DNA of 64,000 nucleotides from NCBI GenBank assembly GCA_041392835.1, contig JAWKLF010000001.1:682001-746000 (forward strand). Direction: 5' to 3'. Positions within the stretch are counted from its first letter, which is position 1. Each line of letters begins with the position of its first letter. The notes under the pieces were generated by a model. The model saw only the letters and a list, made by a program, of their open reading frames with translations, was not told where the DNA came from and did no database searches. This stretch comes from OLB11 sp041392835. GTDB lineage: Bacteria; Bacteroidota; Bacteroidia; Chitinophagales; Chitinophagaceae. Made by a program: the position numbers and the translations under genes. Positions 8,402 through 19,200 of this stretch are shown here, one piece after another.

Positions 8402-10023
8402 GCGTAATATTCATTTTTCAATTCTTGCACTTTTTCATTTTCCAAATATTCTTCATATGTGCAAAGGCGGTCTATGATTCCTTTTGGTGTAAGTTCTATA
8501 ATACGATTACAAACTGAATTGGCAAAAGCCAAATCATGTGTAGCCATCAGCACTACGCCAGGAAAATCAATAACTCCATTATTAAATGCAGTAATACTTT
8601 CTAAATCCAAATGATTGGTTGGTTCATCTAAGATGATGGCATTAGGGTTTTGAAGCATCATGCGACTGAGCATACAACGAACTTTTTCGCCACCGCTAAG
8701 CACATTTGTTTTTTTATTCAATTCATCGCCGGCAAAAAGCATTTTTCCAAAAAAGCTTCGTAAAAAATCTTCATCGGCATCTACAACTGTTGGTGGCACA
8801 AATTGTCTGAGCCAGTCCATCAGGTTGAGTTCATTTTGAAAATAGTATTCATTATGGTTAGGCAAATAGGCCTTAGTAATAGTAGTACCCCAGGTGTATT
8901 GGCCAGAGGTGGCTTTTTGTTCATCATTGATGATGTTGAAAAATGTTGTGATAGCCAATTGATTTTTGCTAGTAATCAAAATTTTATCGGTTCTGCCTAC
9001 ATCAAAACTTACATCATCAAAAAGGGTTTTGCCTTCTAGATGTGCGGCCAATTTTTCTACTTTTAATATGTCATTTCCTACCTGGCGGTCTGGTTTAAAA
9101 ATGATACCCGGATAGCGTCTGTTGCTCGGTTTTATATCTTCTACAACTAATTTTTCTAATGCTTTTTTTCGCGAAGTAGCTTGTTTACTTTTGCTGGCAT
9201 TGGCGCTAAAGCGAGCTATAAAGTCCATAAGGTCTTTTCGCTTTTCTTCTATTTTTTTATTCTTATCTGTTAATTGTCTTGCAGCAAGCTGGCTACTTTC
9301 GTACCAGAAGGTATAGTTGCCGGTATAAATATTTATTTTACTTCTATCTACATCGGCTACATGTGTACAAACGGCATCCAAAAAGTGACGGTCGTGGCTT
9401 ACTACTATGGCAATATTTTCAAAATCGGCTAAGAAATTTTCGAGCCATTTTATTGTTTCTATATCCAAATCATTGGTAGGCTCATCTAAGAGTAGTATGT
9501 CGGGGTTGCCAAACAAGGCTTGCGACAGCAATACTCTTACTTTTTCGGTTCCCGTCAAATCTTTCATATAACTTTGGTGTAAGTGTTCATCTATACCCAA
9601 GTTTTGAAGTAGCTGAGCAGCATCGCTTTCGGCTGTGTAGCCACCCATTTCACCATATTCGGCTTCCAGTTCGCCAGCCTTAAGTCCATCGGCCTCTGTA
9701 AAATCTTCTTTCATATACAATGCATCTTTTTCCTGCTGTATATCCCAAAGTTTTTTATTACCCATCAGCACCGTATTCAATACCGTAAAATCATTGTAGG
9801 CAAAATGGTCTTGTTTTAAAATACTAAGTCTTTCGCCAGGCGTTATAGATACATTGCCTTTATTGGCTTCTAACTCACCACTCAAAATTTTCATGAAAGT
9901 ACTTTTGCCAGCTCCATTGGCGCCTATGATACCATAGCAATTGCCTTTAGTAAAATGTATGCTTACTTCATCAAATAAAATGCGTTTGCCGTAGGCCAAA
10001 GAAATGTTGTGTGTAGATAACAT
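8398..10023 (-). CDS. ABC-F family ATPase, YbiT type
   Basis: Soluble ribosome-associated ATPase of the ABC-F class; YbiT-like members are translation factors rather than transporters and have no membrane domain. The 541 residues carry two ABC domains. Domain 1 has an intact Walker A (GANGAGKST, about 36-44) and Walker B (ILLLDEPTNDLD), but a degenerate signature LTGTEKVR. The linker around 240-310 is charged and includes RFSANASKSKQATSR, a YbiT-type motif. Domain 2 has a good signature (LSGGEKVR) and Walker B (AIILDEPTNHLD), but its Walker A region reads SKNQLAITT and lacks the P-loop lysine. It overlaps the convergent lysE gene by four bases. Confidence 0.9.
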   Translation of the reverse strand: MLSTHNISLAYGKRILFDEVSIHFTKGNCYGIIGANGAGKSTFMKILSGELEANKGNVSITPGERLSILKQDHFAYNDFTVLNTVLMGNKKLWDIQQEKDALYMKEDFTEADGLKAGELEAEYGEMGGYTAESDAAQLLQNLGIDEHLHQSYMKDLTGTEKVRVLLSQALFGNPDILLLDEPTNDLDIETIKWLENFLADFENIAIVVSHDRHFLDAVCTHVADVDRSKINIYTGNYTFWYESSQLAARQLTDKNKKIEEKRKDLMDFIARFSANASKSKQATSRKKALEKLVVEDIKPSNRRYPGIIFKPDRQVGNDILKVEKLAAHLEGKTLFDDVSFDVGRTDKILITSKNQLAITTFFNIINDEQKATSGQYTWGTTITKAYLPNHNEYYFQNELNLMDWLRQFVPPTVVDADEDFLRSFFGKMLFAGDELNKKTNVLSGGEKVRCMLSRMMLQNPNAIILDEPTNHLDLESITAFNNGVIDFPGVVLMATHDLAFANSVCNRIIELTPKGIIDRLCTYEEYLENEKVQELKNEYYA

Positions 10024-10051
10024 AGTATGAATACGTGGTTTTTAAGAGGCG

Positions 10052-10059
10052 CAAAGATA
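10052..10059 (-). promoter_or_regulatory. TANNTTTG -7 box of the ABC-F gene
   Basis: On the minus strand TATCTTTG matches the consensus exactly and lies 28 bases before the ABC-F ATG at 10023, a normal leader distance. Confidence 0.5.
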
Positions 10060-10130
10060 GGGCATAGGCCCTAAAGGCCCATCGATATGATACAATATCA
10101 TTAGAAAGCGGTCATATTTTTTTTAATTAA

Positions 10131-10170
10131 ACCCAGATTATGCATTTGCGAACGCAAATGACATAGATCA
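10131..10170. repeat. Intergenic palindromic repeat, copy A
   Basis: Contains a perfect 18-base palindrome with a two-base centre (CATTTGCG-AA-CGCAAATG, 10143-10160), flanked on the left by ACCCAGATTATG and on the right by an imperfect complement. The flank and layout match the element at 25756-25799, so I class both as one short repeat family. Confidence 0.55.
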
Positions 10171-10405
10171 TACTAAAAGTATTAAATAGAGTGGGCCCAA
10201 TTAATGTGTAGAAAAGCTATACACCTATAAGGAGATATTCTAAATCGAGATACATGCTATTTGAATAAATCGTTTACACGTATCAATTGTTCCTAATGCA
10301 CACTTGGATTATACTTCAATATTTTAATAGAAAAAATGACAATTCTATGATAAAAATCAAAAACAAAAAGCGTTCAAACTACTTGTTTTAAAGGAAATTT
10401 GCGTT

Positions 10406-11395
10406 GTGAATTTTTCTTTCCGATTAATATTGACAATAACTTGCTCAACCTTGTTTTTATTTTCTTGCGAAAAAAAAGACAAAGCCATAACACTACCACC
10501 CAAAGGCGATGGAACTGTGATGCAGGTGGACATGGGAGAAGATTATAAATTTCAGTATTTTATCAATTTAGACGAAGAACGTATTGTACACATTAGCGAT
10601 AACAGTACTTGGGATTTGGCTTTTAGCTGCAAAAGTAATGAACATAGTATTTTTTTGAATGCTTCTAAATATGGTGCTGCCATTAGTATAAACAAAAAAA
10701 ATTTTAGCGATGTAAATGCTCAAGATACAATGGGCTTGGCCAGCCGATGGAAAATAGATAGACCGTCGGGCATGATAGATAGCTCAGCCATAGGCAATTG
10801 GAAAGGCAATGATAATATATACCTCATAAGATTGGACAAAGAAGGCAAAAAAATTAGAAAACTAAAAATAGTCTATGAAGATATGTTTCAATACATTATT
10901 CACGTAGGCGATTTGTTTTCTACCAGTGGTACAGATATAACGATACTCAAAAAGGCCAACAATAATTACGCCTATTTTTCATTTGATTTTTTGAATACCG
11001 TGGATGATATAGAACCTGCAGATAATACCAGTTGGGATGTACAAGCTACACTCTATAGCCTTTATTTTTATGATCAAAATCCAGCATTGCCCTATTTAGT
11101 AAATGGATTTTTGCTCAACCCTAATAATACCTTTGCCGCAAAAGATTCTACGTTATCTTTTAATGACATCAATGAACAGCAAATTCCTAATTTTGTGTTG
11201 ACACAACACAATGATGCAATTGGATATGATTGGAAAAAATATGACATAGACAAAAATGTATATACGGTAGATAATCGTTACAACTTTTTGATAAAAACAC
11301 AACATGATGCCTATATCAAACTTCGTTTTTTGGATTTTTATAGTGCTTCTGGCATCAAAGGAAGCCCCAAATTTGAGATAAAAAGAATAAAATAA
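10406..11395 (+). CDS. HmuY-like lipoprotein
   Basis: A 329-residue lipoprotein resembling the HmuY family (heme-binding surface lipoproteins of Bacteroidota; many relatives are not proven heme binders). Signal peptide with lipobox LFLFSC, lipidated Cys near residue 21. Family traits: WDLAF near 72, a central beta-rich stretch, WDVQATLYSLYFYD, and the C-terminal NRYNFLIKTQHDAYIKLRF followed by LDFYSASG, very like the HmuY end motif. The start is GTG at 10406, preceded by AAAGGA; no ATG lies near the signal peptide. No HmuR-type receptor is adjacent; the nearest TonB receptor is 4 kb away and on the other strand. Confidence 0.72.
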   Translation: MNFSFRLILTITCSTLFLFSCEKKDKAITLPPKGDGTVMQVDMGEDYKFQYFINLDEERIVHISDNSTWDLAFSCKSNEHSIFLNASKYGAAISINKKNFSDVNAQDTMGLASRWKIDRPSGMIDSSAIGNWKGNDNIYLIRLDKEGKKIRKLKIVYEDMFQYIIHVGDLFSTSGTDITILKKANNNYAYFSFDFLNTVDDIEPADNTSWDVQATLYSLYFYDQNPALPYLVNGFLLNPNNTFAAKDSTLSFNDINEQQIPNFVLTQHNDAIGYDWKKYDIDKNVYTVDNRYNFLIKTQHDAYIKLRFLDFYSASGIKGSPKFEIKRIK

Positions 11396-11446
11396 GAAAC
11401 CTCTCCTTATTCACAAACATTTACCTATAAGCTGTGCTGTGCTTAG

Positions 11447-11454
11447 TAATTTTG
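11447..11454 (+). promoter_or_regulatory. TANNTTTG -7 box of the cysteine desulfurase gene
   Basis: TAATTTTG is an exact consensus match and ends only three bases before the chosen ATG at 11458, implying a leaderless transcript. It also argues against the longer frame starting upstream at 11434. Confidence 0.5.
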
Positions 11455-11457
11455 CAT

Positions 11458-12588
11458 ATGCTTTCTATATACTTTGACAATGCAGCCACCACTGCCTTAG
11501 ACCCACAGGTTTTTGAGGATATGCAGCCCTATTTTGAAACACATTATGGCAATGCCTCATCTATACATGCTTTGGGCAGAAAGGCAAGAACGGCTATAGA
11601 AAATGCACGAAATAATGTTTCGAGTTTATTGCATTGTCGACCGGGCGAATTATTTTTTACGGGTTCGGGCACAGAGAGCACTAATACGGTGTTGCAATCG
11701 GCTGTACGAGATTTGGGTTGTAAACATATTATTACCTCGCCTATAGAACATCATGCCACTCTTCATACTGTAGTTTTTTTGCATAGTATAGGAGCTTGTA
11801 CTTATGAATTTGTAAAGCTAAACGCACAAGGGCATATCGATTATAGCGATTTGGAAGAAAAATTGAAGGCCAGTACACAAAAAACATTAGTAACACTCAT
11901 GCACGCTAATAACGAAATTGGCAATATTACCGATGTAGCACGAGTAGCTCATTTGTGCCAACTGCATGGGGCACTTTTTCACTCTGACATGGTACAAAGC
12001 ATAGCCCATGAGCCTATTGACTTAGAAAAAATGCAAGTTGATTTTGTTTCTGGATCAGGACACAAGTTTCATGGTCCTAAAGGCACAGGCATACTTTTTA
12101 TTCGTCAGGGATTGGCTATTAAATCGCTATTGCACGGAGGTGGACAAGAAAGGAATCAACGAGCAGGTACTGAAAATACAGCCGGTATAGTAGGTTTTGC
12201 CAGTGCTTTGGAAAAGGCCTATAAACATTTGGATACAGATATGAAACATATTGGCTTTTTGAATAAAACGTTAGAGCATACGCTTATGACACAAATACAA
12301 CATGTAGTATTGCATGGCGATAGTGGCAAAAATCGTTTAAAAACCATACTCAATATGGGTTTTGCTTTAAATAATAAGACAGAATTGCTCAGCATACAAC
12401 TCGATATGGCCGGTATATGTGTGTCGGGTGGTAGTGCTTGTACGAGTGGTGCACAGGGAGGGAGCCATGTTATCAAGGCCCTATATGGAGATTGTGATAG
12501 AGTGCCTATACGGTTTTCATTTTGTAAATACAATACAGAAGAAGAGGTAAAAGCCGTAGCAAACAAAATAGTAGAAATTTTGCAATAG
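11458..12588 (+). CDS. Cysteine desulfurase (NifS/IscS family, class V aminotransferase)
   Basis: PLP enzyme that takes sulfur from L-cysteine to an active-site cysteine persulfide for Fe-S clusters, thiolated tRNA or other uses. The 376-residue product starts MLSIYFDNAATT, the usual family opening. The PLP lysine is K203 in GSGHKFHGPKG; HADMVQ-like HSDMVQS precedes it; the catalytic cysteine is C328 in SGGSACTSG, with the longer loop of group I (NifS/IscS) enzymes. No iscU, iscA or other Fe-S assembly gene is adjacent, so whether it serves Fe-S or tRNA thiolation cannot be told. The tRNA-Gln gene follows 45 bases later with its own promoter; a 2-thiouridine link would be speculative. Confidence 0.93.
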   Translation: MLSIYFDNAATTALDPQVFEDMQPYFETHYGNASSIHALGRKARTAIENARNNVSSLLHCRPGELFFTGSGTESTNTVLQSAVRDLGCKHIITSPIEHHATLHTVVFLHSIGACTYEFVKLNAQGHIDYSDLEEKLKASTQKTLVTLMHANNEIGNITDVARVAHLCQLHGALFHSDMVQSIAHEPIDLEKMQVDFVSGSGHKFHGPKGTGILFIRQGLAIKSLLHGGGQERNQRAGTENTAGIVGFASALEKAYKHLDTDMKHIGFLNKTLEHTLMTQIQHVVLHGDSGKNRLKTILNMGFALNNKTELLSIQLDMAGICVSGGSACTSGAQGGSHVIKALYGDCDRVPIRFSFCKYNTEEEVKAVANKIVEILQ

Positions 12589-12590
12589 AT

Positions 12591-12622
12591 TTTGTTCATA
12601 AACGAGGAAGATTATATATTTG
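12591..12622 (+). promoter_or_regulatory. Consensus promoter of tRNA-Gln
   Basis: TTTG at 12591-12594, 20-base spacer and TATATTTG at 12615-12622: both halves match the Bacteroidota consensus exactly at normal spacing. Transcription would begin a few bases before the tRNA at 12634. It is the best promoter in the window. Confidence 0.75.
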
Positions 12623-12633
12623 CATTCCTTTAT

Positions 12634-12704
12634 TGCCTGATGGTGTAATGGTAGCACAGCAGTTTTTGGTACTGTTAGTCTTGGTTCGAATCCAGGTCGG
12701 GTAA
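12634..12704 (+). tRNA. tRNA-Gln (anticodon UUG)
   Basis: A 71-base cloverleaf: acceptor stem TGCCTGA with TCGGGTA (G-T pairs included), D-arm with GGTAGCA, anticodon stem GCAGT/ACTGT closing the loop TTTTGGT whose centre is TTG, and T-arm CTTGG-TTCGAAT-CCAGG. The discriminator is A; the 3' CCA is not encoded (ACA follows). UUG reads CAA glutamine codons. A consensus promoter precedes it and a terminator follows. Confidence 0.93.
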
Positions 12705-12707
12705 CAC

Positions 12708-12751
12708 AAATGGACTTTTTAGTTTTTGAACTGAAAAGTCCATTTTTTTTT
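12708..12751 (+). terminator. Rho-independent terminator after tRNA-Gln
   Basis: A 12-bp stem (AAATGGACTTTT with AAAAGTCCATTT) around a 14-base loop, followed by a T run, three bases after the tRNA. Confidence 0.85.
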
Positions 12752-12868
12752 ATGCCATTGGTGAATGTTAATGGATAATGTGGGATAATTGATTTACGCA
12801 ACCTATCCCATGACATTGTATAGTTATATAAGGGGTATAAAAAAAATGGAAACTTTTTTTGTTAATAA

Positions 12869-12901
12869 TTTGTTTTGTGCAAAAAAATTGTTATATCTTT
12901 A
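12869..12901 (+). promoter_or_regulatory. Candidate promoter of the secreted-protein island
   Basis: TTTG at 12869-12872, 21-base spacer, TATCTTTA at 12894-12901 (one mismatch to TANNTTTG), 19 bases before the ATG at 12921. Confidence 0.45.
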
Positions 12902-12920
12902 TATTCTAAATTTTTATACC

Positions 12921-13257
12921 ATGAAAACTTTAAACCTTCTTCGTTCTTCTTCTAATCTTTTTGTTTTTGCAAGTTGTTGGATATAAAGGATATGCTCAAA
13001 CATTTGATAGTCTTGCTGTGGATGTCCAGATTATTGTCAAAATAAAAGATACAAGTATTATGTTTTTTCAAAATTATAATGGCAATAATTCTACATTGAG
13101 ACCTGAAATGTTATCGTTAAAAAATACTTATGGGATTACTAAAATTTCAAAACCATTTTCAATAACAACAATTAATTTGTATAGTATTTTGGGAATGATT
13201 ATAAATGATTATATTTATATCATAAAACTAATTTATCATGAAATGTCTAATATGTAA
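12921..13257 (+). pseudogene. Frameshifted, truncated N-terminus of a secreted protease (subtilase propeptide-like)
   Basis: ATG 12921 begins MKTL but the frame stops at 12986. The next frame, open from about 12934 to 13257, encodes a strong hydrophobic core (FFVLLLIFLFLQVV) and cleavage site GYKGYAQ, so one indel near 12934 would rebuild a complete signal peptide. The remaining ~80 residues (VKIKDTSIMFF, PEMLSLKNTYGITKISKPF) resemble the N-terminal propeptide of Bacteroidota S8 peptidases, but the catalytic domain is missing: the frame ends at 13257, where the next gene begins. I read it as a decayed or deleted protease gene. The family assignment is inference from the pattern only. Confidence 0.5.
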
Positions 13258-16200
13258 ATCTCTTTTTTTATCTATTAAATTATTTTTTTATGCTTGATGA
13301 TAAATGTGTATTATAGCACAAAGATCTTTGGTCAGGTAATAAATTTACATCAAGATACCAGTTTTACCATTCATCATAACTGCGGGATAGATTTAATATC
13401 ACAAGGAACCTATACAGCACAACAATCTACTAATTTTGGTCCGGAAGCAGTAATAACTGCCTATGGGTCAGCTAATATTTTACAATGTGGGCACATTGCA
13501 TTCTATTTTGAGGATCAACTAAACTCAACTGGATTTGGCTTTGACGACCCAATAAATGGTACTGACAGAAGAAATACACTTTGTTCAGTGGCAAATTATA
13601 TTCAAGGTATATTGGATTTTACCAGCATTCCGTTGAATGACCCAGTTAAAATAGAAATTCAGAGTTCCTACGGTTCAGTCTCAAATCCCACACCAACAAA
13701 CTGGTCAAACGTTTTAGCTGCTGCCATTCCCGAGTTTGGGATCAATACAACAGCTCCTGGATACTATGGGGGACAATTTTTCGAAAAAGTAAATAATTAT
13801 CCCAATTATAACACTACAGGTTTTGACGCCTATATCAGGTACAACTACGCTCAACCAATAAATTCAGATAATACGATACCATTACCCCATTGTGAGTATG
13901 ATTTATTTACCATCACACTTCACGAAATGTTGCATGCCATGGGATGGTTCAGTATGCTTGAAAGGGCTACCAATAATACACCACAACACAGCTCAGGAAT
14001 TTTGGCAAGCAACCCGAATGCTTTTTCCAAAATGGACGAGCATTTTTATTTTCACGGCGATATTTATAATCCTGCTTCTTTTCAAAAGTATGTTACTGGG
14101 CCTTCTAATAGCCCTGCAATAAATTCTATATTACAAAACACTGCCAACTGTATGATTGATAATATGACATACTCCCACAATTCTGGCAGGTTTATGGATA
14201 ACAATCCCGTTTATGGAGGGCAGTACAGTTTATTTGCTTCAATAGGTCAGGTACTGCATCACATGGATGAACAACATCTGGCTGAATTTGGTAAGTACTG
14301 GATTACCCCTGGTTTTACACCTCGTTATATTATGGGTCCAAGCATTGTAGCAGGCATTGCCAAAAGAGATATTACGTTGCAGGAAATACGTATGCTGATA
14401 GAAATGGGATACGGATTGGACCCTATCTATGCAGCTAGTACAGGTACAGGTTTGACCGATAACTGGGGAAACATACTTAACTCTAATCATAAACCTGAAT
14501 CTCTGACGGATTTAAACCCTAATTATTTTTCTCCTTTTCTTACCTTTTCTGGTTGGGCAGAACGAATCAATCCTTTACCTCAAGATAATGTAGTAGTAGA
14601 TGCTGTATTAACCAATAATAATACTTCATTATCGCCTAATACATCTCAATTAATTATGGATTTAAATAGTATGCCGTCTAAAATTTCAGATGCTGATAAT
14701 GATTTTATATCTATCATTCCTGCTACAATTGTCGGTATTCGTGGTATGGGCGATGGCGGCAACAATCATAACCGTCTGCAGCTAAACCCTAGTAATTCGA
14801 TCGTCACTTACACCCCATCACCGAATTTTATCGGACTGGCGCAGTTTTATGCACAACTTTGGGATGGGAAGGAGGCTGGTGCCATTGCATTATTTACCAT
14901 CGACGTACAAGCTGGAAACAACATTGCAGGCTATACCATGGGAGACCAGAAAGTTATTAATGGCTCTTTTGAAGAGGGGACAGAGCACAAAACCCAGTTT
15001 AATCAGAATATACAAGGTAATCAATCCGAAGGATTTTTATATTCGAAAGAATATTTTAGAGGATATTTATTCTCCGACGGACATCCATTTTCTTACTTTG
15101 GTGATGGTTTCTGGAGCAATACAATAAGTGGTATCCAATCCCGCCTTGCCAGTAAAACATGTTCCCAACCAGGCCTTCCATTTATGTTTGGTAGTTTGAA
15201 TAACCATTTTCCTTCGTTTGGCTTAATCTCAAAGCCCTTAGGAAATAATGCAACATCTCCCAATGATCGTTATTCAAAATTTCCCATTACAAACAATATC
15301 AATAATTTGCACTCTAACTTCTCGGAATTACTCACACCTGTTCATCCTGGAGAGTTCTTTGAACTCAGTTTTGATCTTTATATACCTCAGGATCTTAATA
15401 CAAATTTTTTTGATATAGATGTCCGTTTTACAAATCAAGCACATCCATTGAATCCCAATTATAACTATACTTTCAATTTCCCCATATCTGTTAGCACCAA
15501 TAACTGGATTCATATTACCCAACATTTTTACTATTGCGGTACCACGCCATCTACTATTATAGAGCTTGTTCCAAATTATGACGGTTTTGCTACTTTGTGG
15601 CCTATGGCATTTATTGACAATATATCATTGATTGAAAAAGTGCCGCAAAGCCTCTCCGTATTGGCGACAGCTACACCCAATCCGCTTTGCCTTGGACAAT
15701 CAACCCAATTGACAGCACAAGCCACACCTATTAACTGTACGATGCAGTATAACTGGTTGCCAACGACAGGACTTAGCAGTCCCTCTATAGCAAATCCCCT
15801 AGCAACACCCACTATTTCTACAACCTACACGATTACGGTTACAGATGCCAGTACAAATCAAACAGCAACCGCATCGGTTCTAGTGAATGTTGTTAATTTT
15901 TCAGGTTCCGTAATGGCAAACTCCTCTGTCAATCCTCTTTGTCTGGGCAGTCCACTAACTTTATTTGGCTCTGGGGCGGTGTCATATGCCTGGTCAGGTG
16001 GTGTTACTGATAATGTTCCATTTACACCAGCCATTTTAGGGACTACAACTTATACCGTTACAGGAACCGATGCCAATGGTTGTACGGCTATATCTACCAT
16101 CAATAGTACTGTAATACCTTCGCCTGTTGTGGGAATAACATCCTCACCACTTGCACCCGTAAATATCTGTGCAGGCGCAGTAGTTACTCTTTCTGGCACA

Positions 16201-19200
16201 GGTGCGTCAACTTATTCATGGAGTGGAGGGATCAACAATGCTTTGCCCTTTACCCCTACGGCTACTACCACTTATACTGTTACAGGTACAAATGCTAATG
16301 GATGTTCAAATACTAGTAGTGTAACCATAACAGTCAATCCTCCTCCTGTAGTTTCTGCAACTGCAATGCCTTCTTCTATTTGTACGAGTGGTACCACAAC
16401 CCTTACAGCAATGGGAGCAAATTCATATACATGGCAACCTGGTAATATTATAGGAAATAATATTGTAGTATCACCTACAACCACTACCACATATACTGTA
16501 ACTGGCACTACTGGTACTTGCACGGGAACGGCCACCATAATGGTTACCGTTCTCCCTCCTACGTCCACAGCCTGCTGTGCCAATCTTGGCTCAAACGTGC
16601 CAGTAATAAACTCCTACGCCTCACTCATAGCTAATTTTCCTCCCAATTCCAATAACGAAATCAGCACCTCCAATACTATTTTGTTAGATGGTACTATACT
16701 CATACCACAGAATCTGACTTTTGCAGCATGTCCCAATATACTATTAGGACCTAATGCCGAAATCATAGTAGGTGCTAATACCACCTTATCCATTTTAGAT
16801 GCCTCTACACTGAAAGCCGCATGCCCTACCATGTGGAATGGAATTACAGTTTCTAATACTAATGCCAAACTTATTACAAACTCAAATTGTCATTTTCAGA
16901 ATATGATCAATGGTATTTACGTTTCTGGCACCGGTCAATTATGGGCTTCCAATGCCTTTTTTGAAGATAATTATGTAAGTATTCAGCTTAGCAACTTACC
17001 TTCAAATTATAGCGGCCTTATACATAATTCTCAATTTAATACTACTGCAAACACCAATTTGCTGGCTCCATTCAATAATCAATCACGAGGCGAACATGGC
17101 ATCCTAATTGCCAATTGCCCTCAAATAACTATTGGTGGTACGGCTAGTCAAAGAAACCATTTTGAAAATTTGTACAATGGAATCTATATAAGAGAATCAT
17201 TATCAACTTCTGGCACTTCTACTATTACCACCTCGTACAATACCTTTAAGAATATTAAAGGGGGCTTTGAACTTTGGGATCAGTTGCCCATGGGTACTGC
17301 TAATAATCCTGCACCTGGCTTGAATGGATATTCTAGGGGGAATGCTATATTGGGAACTAATACTGCACCGAATAAAACAACAGAACTCATACATATTGGA
17401 AACAATAGCAACACCTTATTAGATTTTGATGATTGCCAACGCGCTATCATGCTTACCTCTTTTGGTACACATATAAGCAATACCAAATCCACAACCATAG
17501 GCGCAGGCTTTATGCACTATAAGTGCGAAAACCAAATACAATATGTTCACAATAATTCTATACAAAATACCTATCTTGGTATAGCGCTGTATGGAAACGG
17601 CAATCAAGGAAGCGGTATCAACTACAATACCATTTCTTTAATAGAACCACCTACATTCCCGATAGTGAGTAGCACCAATTCAAATATTACCAGCAAGGGT
17701 ATTGATTTTAATTATTATGTCAATGCACCTAATTTTGCATTAGTTAAAGGAAATACAATTAGCTCTGACGCTAATTTACGTACCTACGGCATCAACTTTA
17801 CTAATATGGGAATGGGATATATTCAAGAAAACTCAATTAATTTTACCAGCACTCCGCCTAATGTAATTAATAGTACCTATCCTACTTTGCGAGGTGTGCA
17901 TATTAGTAATTCTTTTTTGTATAAAGGCACTTTTAGTAATAATAATGTGGCAGGTACTTATTCAAGCAACGCTGGGAATTTAAACAGCAAAAGTTGTGGT
18001 GTTTATGTAAACAAATCGTCTAATGTACATTTTATATGTAATAGCTTCAATAAATTGCGAGAAGGTATGTACGTGGTAGGCGACTGCTCACCACCCATAT
18101 CATCGAACACATCCAGCAGTGCGCTGGAAGGTTTTAAAGGCAATATGTTTAACCCTCAAAACCAGACTTCTACCAATATGAATTTAGGCATTATGTTCCG
18201 ACACCTCGGTAGCTCTGGCACACTCGGACAAATAGGCGACCTCAATGCCGACAACCACAATACCTTTGGCCCCCTCTCTGCCTATGGCTTTAGCACCGGC
18301 ACCGGCAACAAAAAAATATACTCTATGTGTGGAGGAAATTTACAACAATACTCATACATTTATACCAATCCTAATCAGCTCAGCAATAGCGAAGTAGGTA
18401 GCTCAGCTACCAATTGTGGATATGTAGCATATCCAAATAATACCACACACTATCAATTTAATTGCAGTACGGGTACCTATAATCAGGTTACTGGCTTCCC
18501 AACCCAAAAAGCTTTTGACATAGCCCAAGATTTAGTACAATATCCCGAATACAATGAAGTAGCAGAATGGATGGACGAAAGAGAGCTCTACCAGCAGTTG
18601 AGCGAAGACGAAAACCTGATGAATAATAATGCCTTATTGGAACAGTTTTACGACGATATGCAAAACGACCCGGCACGCCAATTGGTAGAAACCGATCAAG
18701 AACTGATGGCTATATTTGCCGACATGATTAGCAATGGCATGACCCCCTTGGAATACCAAAATGCACTAAACCAAGCACAGGCAAGCAACAATGCCATTAT
18801 CAGCACAGCCCAGTACGAAACCAACGAAAGAGCTATCAACGATTTATACATTGCCTACCTGCGCGATGGCTTTGAGGCTTTCACAGAGCAAGAAGCCCAG
18901 CTTATTCAAAATTTGGCTATGCAATGTCCCTACATAGGTGGCATAGCTGTATATAAAGCTCGTAGCTTGTATGCACTCTACAACCCCATGTTGGCTTATG
19001 AAGATATGGATATTTGCAATGCCGCCGGGGTATATAAGGGAGCTAAGGGACTCTTTGATGACGAAAACGCCATGCTGGATACCTTGGGACAAGGCAACAT
19101 AAATAAATTTATAGATGATTTGTTCAAAATATATCCGAATCCAGCTTCCACATCTGTAACAGTTGAATATTCCCTACAGTCAGAGGCTTCCATTCTTCAA

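Larger units (their letters stand above)
10024..10405. other. Intergenic region, 382 bases
   Basis: No open frame of note on either strand. It holds the ABC-F promoter box near 10055 and a palindromic repeat at 10131-10170. The rest is AT-rich with no RNA gene or riboswitch that I can recognise. The last part contains an AAAGGA run that may serve as the ribosome binding site of the HmuY-like gene. Confidence 0.6.

Noticed and set aside
12517..12816. Minus-strand open frame of 99 codons across the tRNA
   Set aside because: It is the antisense of tRNA-Gln, its terminator and the end of the cysteine desulfurase gene; no ribosome site or family pattern.
15900..16560. Repetitive Thr/Val-coding DNA considered as a CRISPR or DNA repeat array
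   Set aside because: The repeats are protein-domain repeats (PKD/Ig-like) of ~80 codons with diverged DNA; no constant direct repeats with spacers. No CRISPR array or cas gene was seen anywhere in the window.
16272..16868. Val-rich minus-strand frames under the Ig-like repeats of the giant protein
   Set aside because: They arise from the antisense of Thr-rich repeats (ACN codons read as valine-rich strings).
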